Shown: positions 7,576 to 17,340, numbered from the stretch's first letter. The stretch: DNA of 43,055 nt from Aneurinibacillus aneurinilyticus ATCC 12856 (GCF_000466385.1 NZ_KE952862.1:8510-51564); one strand, 5' to 3'. Notes: generated from the letters alone by a model not told the origin. Program-made: numbers and translations.

Positions 7576-7818
7576 TTATTTTTTATCTACCTTTTTCCCC
7601 CCAAGAGAATAACGAAGGGTGGCATGCTTCATTACTGCGATATGTGCCACCAACTCCGCTACTTCTCGCGGATTTCCCAGTCTCATCTGCCCGGCAGCCA
7701 GATAAGAATCAAGAACGCCCATCATCGAGGTATACGGCGAAGTGCAGAGCATTGATTTGTATGAACCCGTCACCAGTGCGACAGGTCGTCCCTCTGGATT
7801 AAACAAGCTCATACACAT
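7576..7818 (-). pseudogene. remnant of a short-chain dehydrogenase gene
   Basis: The 80-codon frame joins an SDR-like start (GRPVALVTGS, the beginning of a Rossmann TGxxxGxG loop) directly to what looks like an SDR C-terminus (SPYTSMMGVLDSYLAAG...GNPREVAELVAHIAVMKHATLRYSLGG). About 150 central residues, including the catalytic Tyr-x3-Lys, are missing. An internal deletion is the simplest explanation. It overlaps the 3' end of the M32 carboxypeptidase gene by 20 bases and has no good start of its own. It could instead be a short expressed ORF, which I consider unlikely. Confidence 0.55.
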
Positions 7819-9316
7819 CCGTATATTTATTCTCTAAATACGCCGTTAAATAGTCGGCATTAATCCCTTCTCCGGTAGCAGAACGTATAATCTCAGCCGG
7901 TTCCAGCATTTTGCCGTGACGGTGAACATGCTGCGTCATCCAACGAGTAATCATGTCAAATTCGCCGCGGCGCACCGCCTCTTTATAGTCTGGAAGCTCG
8001 CGGGCAAGCGCAGCCTCCAATTGTGCTGCATAAATATTTCCAAGCGAATATGTAGGGAAATAGCCGAAATCACCTCCAGACCAGTGCACATCCTGTAATG
8101 CGCCGCTCGCATCATCAGACGGTGTAATCCCCAGATAATCGTCCATCTTCTCCGTCCATGCTCCAGGCAAATCAGCAACTTGTAAATCACCAGTAATTAG
8201 GGCTTTTTCCAATTCGTAACGCAGCATAATATGCAAATTATAAGTCAGCTCATCGGCCTCAATCCGAATAAGGGACGGCTGTACTTGATTTACCGCACGG
8301 TACAACGTCTGAACAGAAGCGCCGGCTAACTGCTCAGGAAAAGCGGCGGCCGCATTCGGATAGAAATAGCTCCAAAAAGCTTCGCTGCGACCAATGATAT
8401 TCTCCCAGAAACGGGATTGCGACTCGTGAATCCCCATCGAAGCCCCTTCCGAGAGCAACGTTCCGACAAGTTCAGGAGCAATATTTTGCTCGTATATTGC
8501 GTGACCTGCCTCATGGATTGAACTGAATAACGCTATCTGCAAATCCCGCTCATGAATCCGGGTGGTCACCCGTACATCACCGGGATTGAGTCCAATCGAA
8601 AAAGGATGTGCACTCTCATCTAATCGTCCCGCAAGGAAATCGTATCCAATTTTCTGCAGAACGAATTCACTGAATTTACGTTGTTCCAAAGCTGGATACT
8701 GCTTCTTCAAGTATGCCGTGTTCGATGCCTTACCTTTTTCCTGTATACGCTCCAGCAAAGAAACCGACTTTTTACGCAAATCCGCAAACAACGGATCTAT
8801 CATCTCCACAGTAATTCCCGGTTCATACTTGTCAAGAAGCGTATTGTAACGATGTCCTTCATAACCCCAAATGTCAATGAATTGATTTAAGTAGTTAATA
8901 ATCTTCTCCAGATATGGACGGAATGCCGCAAAATCGCTCGTTTGCTTGGCTCCCTCCCAAGCGACCTGCGCCTTGGAAGTAAGAATGGTATACTCTTGGA
9001 ATAACGTTGCGGGAATGCTTTTATTTTTCTCGTATTCTTTTCTCATCTCCCGCACCATAGACTTCATTACCGGGTCCAATCCTATATATGTATCTTCTTC
9101 TTCGAGATGCGCGAGCATCTCTTGCATTTCTGGCGCAATGCTCATTTTGAAAAATTCAGTGGCAAGCATGCCAATTACTTCGGCCCGTTGCTCCTTTCCC
9201 TTAGGAGGTGCACCAGTCATCAAATCCCAGCTCAATACGGCATTTGCTTCTTTATAGTCAGCCATCTTTCTCACATAGGCACGAAATGCTTCTTCCGCAT
9301 TCTTGTGATTTCCCAT
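7799..9316 (-). CDS. M32 metallocarboxypeptidase (YpwA-like)
   Basis: This 505-aa cytosolic zinc carboxypeptidase belongs to the thermostable carboxypeptidase 1 (Taq) family. M32 signatures are present in order: HPF (237-239), DVRVTTR (about 247-253), the zinc site HEAGH (268-272), HESQSR and the late IRIEADELTYNLHI. Length matches B. subtilis YpwA. The ATG at 9316 has AAGGAGG ten bases upstream; the 44 extra upstream codons lack a ribosome site. It removes C-terminal amino acids from peptides, with broad specificity except proline in studied members. An SDR remnant abuts its 3' end. Confidence 0.93.
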   Translation of the reverse strand: MGNHKNAEEAFRAYVRKMADYKEANAVLSWDLMTGAPPKGKEQRAEVIGMLATEFFKMSIAPEMQEMLAHLEEEDTYIGLDPVMKSMVREMRKEYEKNKSIPATLFQEYTILTSKAQVAWEGAKQTSDFAAFRPYLEKIINYLNQFIDIWGYEGHRYNTLLDKYEPGITVEMIDPLFADLRKKSVSLLERIQEKGKASNTAYLKKQYPALEQRKFSEFVLQKIGYDFLAGRLDESAHPFSIGLNPGDVRVTTRIHERDLQIALFSSIHEAGHAIYEQNIAPELVGTLLSEGASMGIHESQSRFWENIIGRSEAFWSYFYPNAAAAFPEQLAGASVQTLYRAVNQVQPSLIRIEADELTYNLHIMLRYELEKALITGDLQVADLPGAWTEKMDDYLGITPSDDASGALQDVHWSGGDFGYFPTYSLGNIYAAQLEAALARELPDYKEAVRRGEFDMITRWMTQHVHRHGKMLEPAEIIRSATGEGINADYLTAYLENKYTDVYELV

Positions 9317-9419
9317 TATCCAAAAACCTCCTTTTTTTATAATACTTCTCCACTTTTCCTCTTCTACCCTTCCACCTTTCACAAGAATATAAGAAAAACT
9401 CATAAGCATTTCCGTTAGT

Positions 9420-11384
9420 TTATACAGTAAACTTACGAATGATTTCATGCAATTCGTCGGCCATTCTGGATAATGTTGCCGAAGACGAAGTAATTTCCTG
9501 CATGAATGCTGTCTGCTCTTCCGTTGCGGCGAATACAGTTTGGATATCAGCAGAATTAGCGTCAGTAATACGGTTTATCATCTCTATTGTAGCCGCGATT
9601 TCTTTTGCACCGGCTGACATCTGTTCAACTCCCGTATATACTGTCTGGAATTCGGCAGCCGCCTTGGCAATCGAATGTTGAATTTTTGAGAACAGGTTCC
9701 CTGCCGCGTCCACCACCTGAATTCCTTCTCCCACTTCCTTCGTACTCTGTGCCATCGACTGAACCGCAGCCTGTGTTTCTTGCTGAATCGCATGAATAAG
9801 GGAAGCGATTTGCCCTGCTGATTGTGTTGATTGCTCAGCCAGTTTGCGCACTTCATCCGCTACGACCGCGAATCCTTTACCATGCTCTCCGGCGCGTGCC
9901 GCCTCAATTGCCGCGTTCAACGCTAGTAAATTCGTTTGTGCAGAAATTGCGGTGATAACCTCAATAATCTGCCCGATTTCTTTTGAGCGGCTGCCAAGCC
10001 CTTTAACGATATCCGCAAGCTCATGTACCGTCTTATCAATTGCACGCATCTGTTCTACCGCTTGCTGAAGAGCCCGATTTCCTTCCTCCGCCATACTTCT
10101 TGTTTGCAATGCGGCATGATTGACACCCTGCGCATGTGCCGCCATCTCCTGAGCACCCTGCGACATGGAAGAAATCGTTTGGGCACTCTTCTCCATACCG
10201 TTTACCTGTCGCTCCGAGCTGGCTGCTACTTCTTGCATAACGCCAGTAATCTGCTCAGTAGCATAGCCAGTCTGCTCGGCACTCGCTGTCAATTCCTGTG
10301 AAGAGGAAGCCAACTGTTCAGATTTATGTTGCACTTCACGAATAAGCGATGCCAATGCATCCGCCATATGATTAAAGCTTTCACCCAGTTTGCCGAGCTC
10401 ATCATCCGAACGCACTTCAATTCTCTCGGTTAAATCCCCTTTACTAATCCGATGTGCAACTGCATTTACTTTGCCGAGCGGCACAACGATGGAACGGATA
10501 ACAAAGAAACTGCGAATCACGCCAAACAATACGGCTGCTGCAAGCACGCCCAGTGTTATCCAAAATATTGGACGCGCCTCCTCTTTCGCTTCGCTCACAT
10601 TCATCGTCCCTGCAATTTTCCATCCGGTTAATTCATTCGTGGCGAAAAACATCCGCTTATCCTGACCATCCATCTCATATGTAAAGTCACCTGAATTTGA
10701 AGCGAACATATTCATTATATACTCGCCCTTCGCTTCCTCCCCGGCTTTTTGCACCGGATGGGATACATACTTTTTTGTCTGATCAAGGATGAAGGCATGT
10801 CCTTCTCGACCGATCGCTACCTGCTTTACATTATCTGAAAGCGCCTGCAATTTTAGGTCAATTCCTGTAACTCCGCCCCCTTGAGCCATCATCATAGACA
10901 CGGTCACTACCATACCGCCAGACTCAGCGTCAACATATGGTTCGGTGATAGCAATCCCGCCCTGTTTCTCCATGGCTTTCTTATACCATATACGTGTGCG
11001 TGGATCATAGTCTTTCGGCAGGTTTCCGGCTGGCGTAAGCAGCATTTGACCATTTTTTAGTCCGGCAAACGTATGCAGGATTTCAGGATGCAAATTCTGA
11101 AATGCTGTAAGTTTACGGAGAACATCCACCGGGTCCACTTCGGCACCCGTTTCTTCTAAAGTAGCAGCCAGATACTCAACGTCTTTTATTCCCGGTTCAA
11201 CATTGCGGGTAATAAGTGTATCCAGCAACTTTACGTTTTCTTTTGCACTATGGATAATTTGCTGTTCCACTTTTCTTTTCGCTGTCTCATATGAGGCTCC
11301 ACCGATAACCAGGCTAGGAAGCAGCAGAATGACGGCGAACGCAACAATTAGTTTGTTTTTAATACTTTTTCTTGCTTTTTTCAT
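9420..11384 (-). CDS. methyl-accepting chemotaxis protein, dCache amino-acid type
   Basis: The 654-aa receptor has TM1 (about 12-32), an extracytoplasmic dCache domain (about 35-275), TM2 (about 282-304), HAMP (about 305-360) and a signalling domain whose tip ([23 protein letters not shown]) is canonical. In the Cache domain Tyr126, Arg131, Trp133, Tyr134, Tyr150, Asp152 and Asp176 are spaced like the known dCache amino-acid-binding motif, so amino acids are the likely ligands. The closest relatives should be B. subtilis McpA/TlpA-type receptors. AAGGGGGG precedes the ATG. A sigma-D promoter lies about 70 bases upstream, as expected for motility genes. Confidence 0.95.
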   Translation of the reverse strand: MKKARKSIKNKLIVAFAVILLLPSLVIGGASYETAKRKVEQQIIHSAKENVKLLDTLITRNVEPGIKDVEYLAATLEETGAEVDPVDVLRKLTAFQNLHPEILHTFAGLKNGQMLLTPAGNLPKDYDPRTRIWYKKAMEKQGGIAITEPYVDAESGGMVVTVSMMMAQGGGVTGIDLKLQALSDNVKQVAIGREGHAFILDQTKKYVSHPVQKAGEEAKGEYIMNMFASNSGDFTYEMDGQDKRMFFATNELTGWKIAGTMNVSEAKEEARPIFWITLGVLAAAVLFGVIRSFFVIRSIVVPLGKVNAVAHRISKGDLTERIEVRSDDELGKLGESFNHMADALASLIREVQHKSEQLASSSQELTASAEQTGYATEQITGVMQEVAASSERQVNGMEKSAQTISSMSQGAQEMAAHAQGVNHAALQTRSMAEEGNRALQQAVEQMRAIDKTVHELADIVKGLGSRSKEIGQIIEVITAISAQTNLLALNAAIEAARAGEHGKGFAVVADEVRKLAEQSTQSAGQIASLIHAIQQETQAAVQSMAQSTKEVGEGIQVVDAAGNLFSKIQHSIAKAAAEFQTVYTGVEQMSAGAKEIAATIEMINRITDANSADIQTVFAATEEQTAFMQEITSSSATLSRMADELHEIIRKFTV

Positions 11385-11452
11385 GTTGAATTCCCCCCTT
11401 CTACTTATCTAGTAAAAAAGATACACTATTTCCTGACTTTTGGTAATAGAGA

Positions 11453-11478
11453 ATATCGGCCTTTTTCTCTATATTTTA
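11453..11478 (-). promoter_or_regulatory. sigma-D (flagellar) promoter of the chemoreceptor gene
   Basis: On the minus strand TAAA (11475-11478), 14 bases and GCCGATAT (11453-11460) match the sigma-D consensus TAAA-N14/16-GCCGATAT exactly. The implied leader is about 60 bases. Confidence 0.9.
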
Positions 11479-11520
11479 ATGATTAATAAAGTTTTATATG
11501 TGAGCTTTTAATTCATATGT

Positions 11521-11551
11521 AAAAAAACGAGACAAAATTGTCTCGCTTTTT
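11521..11551. terminator. hairpin with T runs on both strands
   Basis: CGAGACAA (11528-11535) and TTGTCTCG (11538-11545) are flanked by seven A and a T run. It sits upstream of the chemoreceptor promoter and could insulate it from minus-strand readthrough. The rest of the 395-base gene-free stretch (11385-11779) shows a weak dyad at about 11611-11641 (GATATATGTC / GACATATC) and no ORF. Confidence 0.75.
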
Positions 11552-11653
11552 CTGCCAGTTTAATTTCGAAATGCCCACCGCATAAATTGGAATTGGGTGT
11601 TTCGATATATGTCACTTTCCTGTTTTACGGCGACATATCATTTGTTACCCATC

Positions 11654-11679
11654 AAAAAAAGCCGCCTTCTCAGGCGGCA
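11654..11679 (-). terminator. terminator of the flavoprotein gene
   Basis: On the minus strand GCCGCCT-GAGA-AGGCGGC-like stem (11661-11678) is followed by seven T. It lies about 100 bases past the stop of the FAD oxidoreductase gene. Confidence 0.88.
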
Positions 11680-11779
11680 GAGGAAAAGGGGGAGAATATA
11701 GGGAGACACTTACTCCTATAACTATTTTTATCTTTCCCCGTTTTCTTGTAAGCCAAACGAGCACATTTGATTTTTATAG

Positions 11780-13093
11780 CTATACGCACGAATATTTTTG
11801 CAAGATGAGCTTGCAGGCTTCGTATGCACTATGGAAAGACAACTCCGATAACTGTCCCTTGCCTTCGCACCAATCTCCCGCAAAAAATACATTGCGATAG
11901 TCCGGCAAGTAGAGCGGCATCGCTTCCTGGTTCATCGTCCATTTAATCTCCTGCGCTGCAGCTCGCTTGGACACACGCGGTACGATTAGATGCTCCCGCC
12001 AGCCTGTAAAGTGCTTGTCATACAAAGCCTCGATTTTCTCATGGTATTGCTGGACTCTTTCTTTGTCTTTCAAGTCTTCTTCTGTCAGGTACGCAATCGC
12101 CTGCAACAATTGACCGCCTTCCGGTACGCATGTTTCATCATAATGCGAAATATCTGTGATGAACATTTTATTATGTTTATCATAAATATACGTGTATGGC
12201 ACTTCGATACGTTTTGACAGACCAATATCGTATACATACACATAGCTCGGTTCATAGCTGGAATATTGTTTAATGAAATGCTCGATTTTTGTGCCGCCTA
12301 CGATTTTCTCCAATTCTTTCGGCGGAATGCAGAATACGAACTCCTGCCCTTTGAACACACCCTGTGTTGTCTGCACAGCCGTAACACGGCTATTCTCAGC
12401 TTCTACCGCTTCTACTTTTGCTTTCGTTACAACCGTACCACCATTCTCCTCAATTATGCGGACGAACTCATTAATAAGAGCCTGCCAGCCTCCTTCGATG
12501 TAAGCTACCGGTTTGTTCGTCGTAAACAAACGCTGGTAATAGTTGAAGAATACGTCTGAAGGAATCCGTTCAGGTTCACGTGTGAAGAAGTTAGAAGAAG
12601 CCAGGGTTAGCATCATATCCCGCACATCTGCACTGATGTCTTTCTCCTCCATCCATTTCTCGATTGACATGTGTGGATGGCCTTTTTCCATATGCAGCAT
12701 TGTCTTAAAAATCTCAAACGTGAACTTGATTTTGCCAAGGCTGTTTAGTATTGAAGTATTAAACAGTCCTTGAATGTTCGCTGGCATAGACGTTATTTTG
12801 TCACCGATATCATACTTCGCTTTGTTCGGTTCAAAATCACGCCAGTCAATACGAATACCTAATTCTTTCTCGAATTTGCGCAGCACGGAGGTATCCCGCC
12901 CGTAAATTGCATGTGCACCGAAGTTAAATGAAAAGCCTTTAATTTTTAATGTAACGGCTCGTCCACCCAGATTACCCCGTTCGAGAACAACTACTTTCCT
13001 CCCCTTTTTCGCCAAGTATGCCGCCGCTGATAATCCGGCTAATCCTCCACCTACGACAACTGCCTCATAAAGGGTTTCTTCATTTGTTTCCAT
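11780..13093 (-). CDS. FAD-dependent oxidoreductase, phytoene desaturase-like
   Basis: The 437-aa protein begins with an FAD-binding Rossmann motif (VVVGGGLAGLSAAAYLAKKG, followed by VVLERGNLGGRA) and ends with the family's second FAD signature (NVFFAGDWCEGKGQLSE). This places it in the amine oxidase / phytoene desaturase superfamily. No other carotenoid genes are nearby, so the substrate is unknown; many Bacillales carry such a stand-alone NAD(P)/FAD protein. ATG 13093 has GGGAG 11 bases upstream; an in-frame GTG at 13111 overlaps that region and has no clear site. A strong terminator follows. Confidence 0.85.
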   Translation of the reverse strand: METNEETLYEAVVVGGGLAGLSAAAYLAKKGRKVVVLERGNLGGRAVTLKIKGFSFNFGAHAIYGRDTSVLRKFEKELGIRIDWRDFEPNKAKYDIGDKITSMPANIQGLFNTSILNSLGKIKFTFEIFKTMLHMEKGHPHMSIEKWMEEKDISADVRDMMLTLASSNFFTREPERIPSDVFFNYYQRLFTTNKPVAYIEGGWQALINEFVRIIEENGGTVVTKAKVEAVEAENSRVTAVQTTQGVFKGQEFVFCIPPKELEKIVGGTKIEHFIKQYSSYEPSYVYVYDIGLSKRIEVPYTYIYDKHNKMFITDISHYDETCVPEGGQLLQAIAYLTEEDLKDKERVQQYHEKIEALYDKHFTGWREHLIVPRVSKRAAAQEIKWTMNQEAMPLYLPDYRNVFFAGDWCEGKGQLSELSFHSAYEACKLILQKYSCV

Positions 13094-13230
13094 GTTGTCA
13101 ACATCTCCCACTCTGCAAGTTAGTTTTACACTAGAATGGTGTTGTTATTATATTACCACCCAAATATGTCATTTTACCTTCTTCAGAGTAGTTAGACAAT
13201 AGGCTATATGCTAAAGATTGATATTTCAAC

Positions 13231-13266
13231 AAAAAAAGCAGCTTTATCCATCAAGGAAAGCTGCGA
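13231..13266 (-). terminator. terminator of the nitronate monooxygenase gene
   Basis: GCAGCTTT (13238-13245) and AAAGCTGC (13257-13264) form the stem, and seven T follow on the minus strand, directly after the stop codon. Confidence 0.88.
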
Positions 13267-13271
13267 AAAAT

Positions 13272-14252
13272 CTAAAGAACATGGCTATGGATGACCGTTT
13301 TAGCCGAATTATACTCAGCCATAAGCCTATCAATAATTGTCTGTACAGGTAATATTTCTGTAATCTCATGTACACGGGCGCCGGCAAAGACCAAACCATT
13401 CTCTACATCTCCATCCACGGATGTAATAAGAGAATCCAGCGTACAAAAACGATATGAACAATTTTTCAGGCAATCATGGCATTTTTCAATTTTCAGCTTC
13501 TTTTCGCCGCTAATCGCATTCGTAAAATGGTTGCGTATGGCTCGCCCTTGAAGCCCAACAGTCGTCTTTACAAGCACAAGATCGTTCTCATCTGTTGTTT
13601 CGATATATTTCTGCTTAAATGCATGCGGTGCATCACACTCTACACTTGCTACGAATCGTGTCCCCATCTGTACACCTGAGGCGCCTAGCTCAATTGCCCG
13701 CGCAATATCAACCCCGTCTACAATACCTCCGGCAGCGATGACTGGAATATTAACGGCTTCTACGACCTCGGGCAGGATCTCGAATAAAGGCCGGTCGGTC
13801 CCCAAATGTCCGCCCGCTTCGAATCCTTCCACTACTACCGCAGCCGCGCCCAGCCGTTCAGCTAACTTAGCCAATTTGGCTGAAGAGACTATCGATAGGA
13901 CAGGAACATTGTATTCACGCCCCCAAGCATACATATCCCGTGAAAATCCGGCACCTGAAATAATAAAATCAACCTTTTCTTCCATTGCCGCTTTTATCGT
14001 TTCCGCAAAATCATTCATCGCAAACAATACATTAACCCCAATGTATCCCTTACCTTGTGTCAACTCTCTCGCACGGCGAATATGAGCTCGCATCTCTTCA
14101 ACTGAAATTCCTGTTCCAGAAATAATCCCTATACCTCCGGCGTTTGCGACAGCCGCCGCCAGATTGCTTAATGAAATCCGTACGCCCATCCCCCCTTGCA
14201 TAATCGGCACGCGCGGTTTCATATGCGCAATCTGTAATTGTGGTAAGTACAC
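13272..14252 (-). CDS. nitronate monooxygenase family flavoprotein with Cys cluster
   Basis: This 326-aa FMN-dependent TIM-barrel protein resembles class II nitronate monooxygenases (2-nitropropane dioxygenase) and FabK. Visible motifs are PIMQGGMGVRISL at the N-terminus, VVVEGFEAGGHLG, the phosphate-binding IPVIAAGGIVDG and GVQMGTRFVAS. A four-Cys cluster, CHDCLKNCSYRFC (about 270-282), is inserted late; I remember similar clusters in some clostridial and bacillar members, possibly for a metal or Fe-S centre. The start is GTG, eight bases after AGGGGGA. The gene stands alone with its own terminator. The true substrate is uncertain. Confidence 0.85.
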   Translation of the reverse strand: MYLPQLQIAHMKPRVPIMQGGMGVRISLSNLAAAVANAGGIGIISGTGISVEEMRAHIRRARELTQGKGYIGVNVLFAMNDFAETIKAAMEEKVDFIISGAGFSRDMYAWGREYNVPVLSIVSSAKLAKLAERLGAAAVVVEGFEAGGHLGTDRPLFEILPEVVEAVNIPVIAAGGIVDGVDIARAIELGASGVQMGTRFVASVECDAPHAFKQKYIETTDENDLVLVKTTVGLQGRAIRNHFTNAISGEKKLKIEKCHDCLKNCSYRFCTLDSLITSVDGDVENGLVFAGARVHEITEILPVQTIIDRLMAEYNSAKTVIHSHVL

Positions 14253-14447
14253 CCCAATTCCCCCTTATATCCATAACTCAAACTTCCTTCTAATCCCCCG
14301 GAAGATAATTTAAACTATATCATACATCAAATGCAAAAAGTGTTAATTTTTCAAGGCTAAATCCCATACGCTTACCGTGTATATAGTGATATAATTTTTT
14401 TATGATATAGAATAGACAGAAAAGATTGAAACCATGCTAACTTTCGG

Positions 14448-14837
14448 AACAATCATGAATATTATAAAAATCCTGAAGCTACAACAATGTCCTTTTATGA
14501 AGGATATTTTACGGTAGGCGATATGGCTATACAGGATGAGGAAGGCTTCTATTATATTGTGGATCGCAAAAAGGACCTGCTCATTAGCGGCGGTGTAAAC
14601 ATTTACCCGCGAGAAGTCGAAGAGGTACTCTATACACACCCGAAAATTCTGGATGCGGCTGTTATCGGAGTGCCTGATCCAGTATGGGACGAGTCGGTAA
14701 AAGCGATCATAGTACCACGCGAAGGAGCTGAATTGACGCAGGAGGAAGTAATCGGGTATTGCGAAGGAAAAAGCGCCGGCTATAAGAAACCAAAATCAGT
14801 TGACTTCCTTGACGAACTGCCGCGTAATCAGTATTAG
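14448..14837 (+). pseudogene. C-terminal remnant of an acyl-CoA synthetase gene
   Basis: The frame reads YYKNPEATT...GYFTVGDMAIQDEEGFYYIVDRKKDLLISGGVNIYPREVEEVLY, then AAVIGVPDPVWDESVKAIIV and KPKSVDFLDELPRN. This is the small C-terminal domain of an AMP-forming acyl-CoA synthetase. The whole N-terminal adenylation domain (about 400 residues) is absent. The frame stops at the point where the catalytic GKILK lysine loop should follow. It is thus truncated at both ends. No ribosome site or plausible start was found, and an in-frame stop lies at 14427. The 195 bases before it (14253-14447) hold nothing else I can support. Confidence 0.8.
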
Positions 14838-14878
14838 CAGGATCAGCAAACGAAAATCTAACACTTATTTTCAAGCAT

Positions 14879-14919
14879 CAAAAGAGCTTTGCGATCATAA
14901 GGATTGCAAAGCTCTTTTG
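14879..14919. terminator. bidirectional terminator
   Basis: CAAAAGAGCTTTGC (14879-14892) pairs perfectly with GCAAAGCTCTTTTG (14906-14919). It serves the minus-strand pdp gene and the end of the synthetase remnant. Confidence 0.9.
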
Positions 14920-14930
14920 GTAGATATCTC

Positions 14931-16238
14931 CTATCCTACACGGATTTCACCGTAGATGAGCGGAGGTGCTTCTACGGCTTCCGATACAATCTTGTAAGCA
15001 TCTGTAATAATATCTTTTACTTCAGTTACGTCTTCTCGATTACTAAAGATCGTTACTAACGTCTCGCCTTGTTGCACAGAATCGCCGATTTTCTTGCGTA
15101 ACACCACCCCGACAGCCAAATCGATCGCCGATTCCTTCGTGGCCCGCCCGGCTCCGAGTAACATCGCAGCCGTACCGATCCTGTCTGCCTGAATGGATGA
15201 CACATATCCATCAGTGGTCGCTTTCACTTCAAATGTATATTTCGCCTGTGGAAGCTTCGATGGATCGTCGACAAGGGAAGCATCGCCTCCCTGAGCTGAC
15301 AAGAATGTTTTAAACGTCTCCAGTGCTTTGCCATTATGGATAACTTCCTCAAGCAAGCCCCGGGCCGCCTCTGGACTATCCGCTTTACCGCCAAGGTATA
15401 CCATATGACTGCCGAGTGTTAGACATAGCTCTTCCAGATCTTTTGGTCCTTGACCTCGCAACGTATCGATAGCTTCTTGTACTTCCAGCGCATTGCCCAC
15501 CGCAAATCCGAGCGGCTGACTCATATCAGAGATGACAGCCATCGTCTTGCGCCCTACACTGTTTCCAATATCGACCATGGCCTGCGCTAATTCGCGCGCA
15601 CGTTCAAGATCTTTCATAAATGCTCCACTGCCTGTTTTAACGTCCAGTACAATCGCATCAGCACCTGATGCAATTTTCTTGCTCATAATAGAGCTTGCGA
15701 TGAGAGAAATGGAATTAACAGTTGCGGTTACATCACGCAAGGCATACAATTTTTTGTCTGCGGGTGTTAGGTTCCCGCTCTGACCAACCACTGCCACTTT
15801 GTTCTTATTAACCAATTCATTAAATTGCTTATTATCAATTTCTACGTGAAATCCGGAAACAGATTCCAGTTTATCAATCGTACCTCCTGTGTGGCCGAGA
15901 CCACGTCCAGACATTTTGGCTACCGGTACGCCTAATGCCGCTACGAGCGGAGCGAGCACAAGTGTCGTCGTATCCCCTACACCGCCTGTACTATGCTTGT
16001 CTACCTTAATTCCTTCAATGGCCGATAAGTCGATTTTATCTCCGGATTCCACCATAGCCATAGTGAGATTTGCTCTTTCCTCCTGCGTCATATCCTGGAA
16101 GAAAATCGCCATAGCCAAAGCGGACATCTGATAATCCGGTACTTCACCCTTCGTATAACCGCTAATGATAAAATCGATTTCGGCCTTGCTTAGCTCTTTG
16201 CCATCGCGCTTCTTCTCGATTAAGTCAACCATTCTCAT
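14931..16238 (-). CDS. pdp: pyrimidine-nucleoside phosphorylase
   Basis: The 435-aa enzyme phosphorolyses uridine, deoxyuridine and thymidine to the base and (deoxy)ribose-1-phosphate. Near-identity with B. subtilis Pdp is seen in [10 protein letters not shown], the phosphate-binding [39 protein letters not shown] and the base-contacting block around [25 protein letters not shown] 16238 has GGAGG eight bases upstream; a longer frame to 16364 lacks a site. It is alone here, without the dra-nupC genes that accompany pdp in B. subtilis. A GAAGCGAG / CTCGCTTC inverted repeat lies upstream. Confidence 0.96.
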   Translation of the reverse strand: MRMVDLIEKKRDGKELSKAEIDFIISGYTKGEVPDYQMSALAMAIFFQDMTQEERANLTMAMVESGDKIDLSAIEGIKVDKHSTGGVGDTTTLVLAPLVAALGVPVAKMSGRGLGHTGGTIDKLESVSGFHVEIDNKQFNELVNKNKVAVVGQSGNLTPADKKLYALRDVTATVNSISLIASSIMSKKIASGADAIVLDVKTGSGAFMKDLERARELAQAMVDIGNSVGRKTMAVISDMSQPLGFAVGNALEVQEAIDTLRGQGPKDLEELCLTLGSHMVYLGGKADSPEAARGLLEEVIHNGKALETFKTFLSAQGGDASLVDDPSKLPQAKYTFEVKATTDGYVSSIQADRIGTAAMLLGAGRATKESAIDLAVGVVLRKKIGDSVQQGETLVTIFSNREDVTEVKDIITDAYKIVSEAVEAPPLIYGEIRVG

Positions 16239-16293
16239 GCGGTAAACCTCCATAATTTTTTCCTTTATGTTTACATTAGCATACCAGCAATAC

Positions 16294-16316
16294 CCTCGCT
16301 TCACAACGAAGCGAGC
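16294..16316. promoter_or_regulatory. inverted repeat upstream of pdp, possible operator
   Basis: CTCGCTTC (16295-16302) and GAAGCGAG (16308-16315) form a perfect 8-bp dyad with a 5-base centre and no T run. It lies about 57 bases before the pdp start codon. A repressor site or a leader hairpin are both possible. Confidence 0.4.
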
Positions 16317-16351
16317 ATCCCTACAGCAACCAAACACAGCCCAAATGATGC

Positions 16352-16382
16352 AAAAAAAAGCCACTGCTTATGGAAGCAGTGG
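16352..16382 (-). terminator. terminator of yunB
   Basis: CCACTGCTT (16361-16369) and AAGCAGTGG (16374-16382) form the stem, with a run of T on the minus strand. Confidence 0.88.
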
Positions 16383-16472
16383 AAATATAGGGGGAGAAAG
16401 AGAGAGAAAAAATTCTCATGCTAATAATAATAGTATTCCCCCTCTTTCTTTATGCTAAACATGTGTATCATA

Positions 16473-17216
16473 TTATTTTTCGATTGTTGTACTGTTTATC
16501 CCGATGGGTGGAACAATTGGCGGTGGCTGTACCCCCGGCACTTCACTCCCTATCGGTCGCCCTGCACCGTCATAATAAAATTGTGGTACATTTCCAACAA
16601 TCAGGGCATTTGAAATCGGGATCTCCGTTCTAACTACCGCAGGTTGTGTCGAAAAAGGAATGACGATTCTCACCTTTGCTTCAACATTCATATACACTGT
16701 CATCAGTACCATGTTGATGCCTGCCTGCTGCATTTTCGGTTTTAATTCAACATGCACACTGCCCAGCGGCACAAGCTTCAATGGCAAATCCGGCCCTAGC
16801 TGTGCCAGAAGGTTACTTTGTAGCGCCTGCCCAAGCGGAATGGGTTCAGACATGTTCTCCATTTCCTTCAATGTGTGCATCACATTTTCCGTAGCCTCAA
16901 ACACGATACGGGTATGCTCATTAGAATTCAAAAAAGCTGCCTGAATCTTCCCATCTTTATCTGCTCTAACATCGATCAGCTTTTTTAAATCCTCCTCCTT
17001 CATAATCTTCTGGTTAATGGCGTCATGAATGGCTTTTGTTGCGAGTTGTTCGGCACGAACACGCGCGATATTGTGGAGCACAGGCTCAATGTTTTTCTCC
17101 ACATAATAAAACGTTTGAAATGTAAGACCCAAGAAAATGAGCAGGGAGATGAGGAACATATATTTGGAAGGAACGGACGCTCGACCTGATCTGCTGCGAA
17201 GCTTCCTTCTTTTCAT
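16473..17216 (-). CDS. yunB: sporulation protein YunB
   Basis: The 247-aa protein has a very basic N-terminus (MKRRKLRSRSGR), one membrane helix (about 20-42) and an extracytoplasmic domain with the blocks IHDAINQKI, LKEMENMSEPIPLGQAL and VHVELKPKMQQAGINMV. This matches YunB. B. subtilis yunB is expressed in the mother cell during sporulation, and loss reduces spore formation; the mechanism is unclear. The YunB fold resembles YlmC/SpoIIR-type accessory proteins only loosely. ATG 17216 has AAGGAGGTG five bases upstream. Its usual neighbours lytH and yunC are here separated by about 10 kb and 6 kb of inserted genes. Confidence 0.9.
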   Translation of the reverse strand: MKRRKLRSRSGRASVPSKYMFLISLLIFLGLTFQTFYYVEKNIEPVLHNIARVRAEQLATKAIHDAINQKIMKEEDLKKLIDVRADKDGKIQAAFLNSNEHTRIVFEATENVMHTLKEMENMSEPIPLGQALQSNLLAQLGPDLPLKLVPLGSVHVELKPKMQQAGINMVLMTVYMNVEAKVRIVIPFSTQPAVVRTEIPISNALIVGNVPQFYYDGAGRPIGSEVPGVQPPPIVPPIGINSTTIEK

Positions 17217-17303
17217 CTTCCCACCTCCTTGCTGCAAATATATGCCTGAAGGTAGCGAGCTAAAACAGAAAATTATAGATATAGTCATCCATCCTTATCA
17301 AAA

Positions 17304-17340
17304 ATAAAAAACCCCCAACTGAAACGCATTCAGTTGAGAG
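17304..17340 (-). terminator. terminator of the NlpC/P60 gene
   Basis: CTCAACTGAA and TTCAGTTGGGG form a stem on the minus strand followed by a T run. Confidence 0.85.

Noticed and set aside
14400-14639. Minus-strand frame of 79 codons over the ligase remnant
   Set aside because: It is antisense to a recognisable acyl-CoA synthetase fragment and has no start signal.
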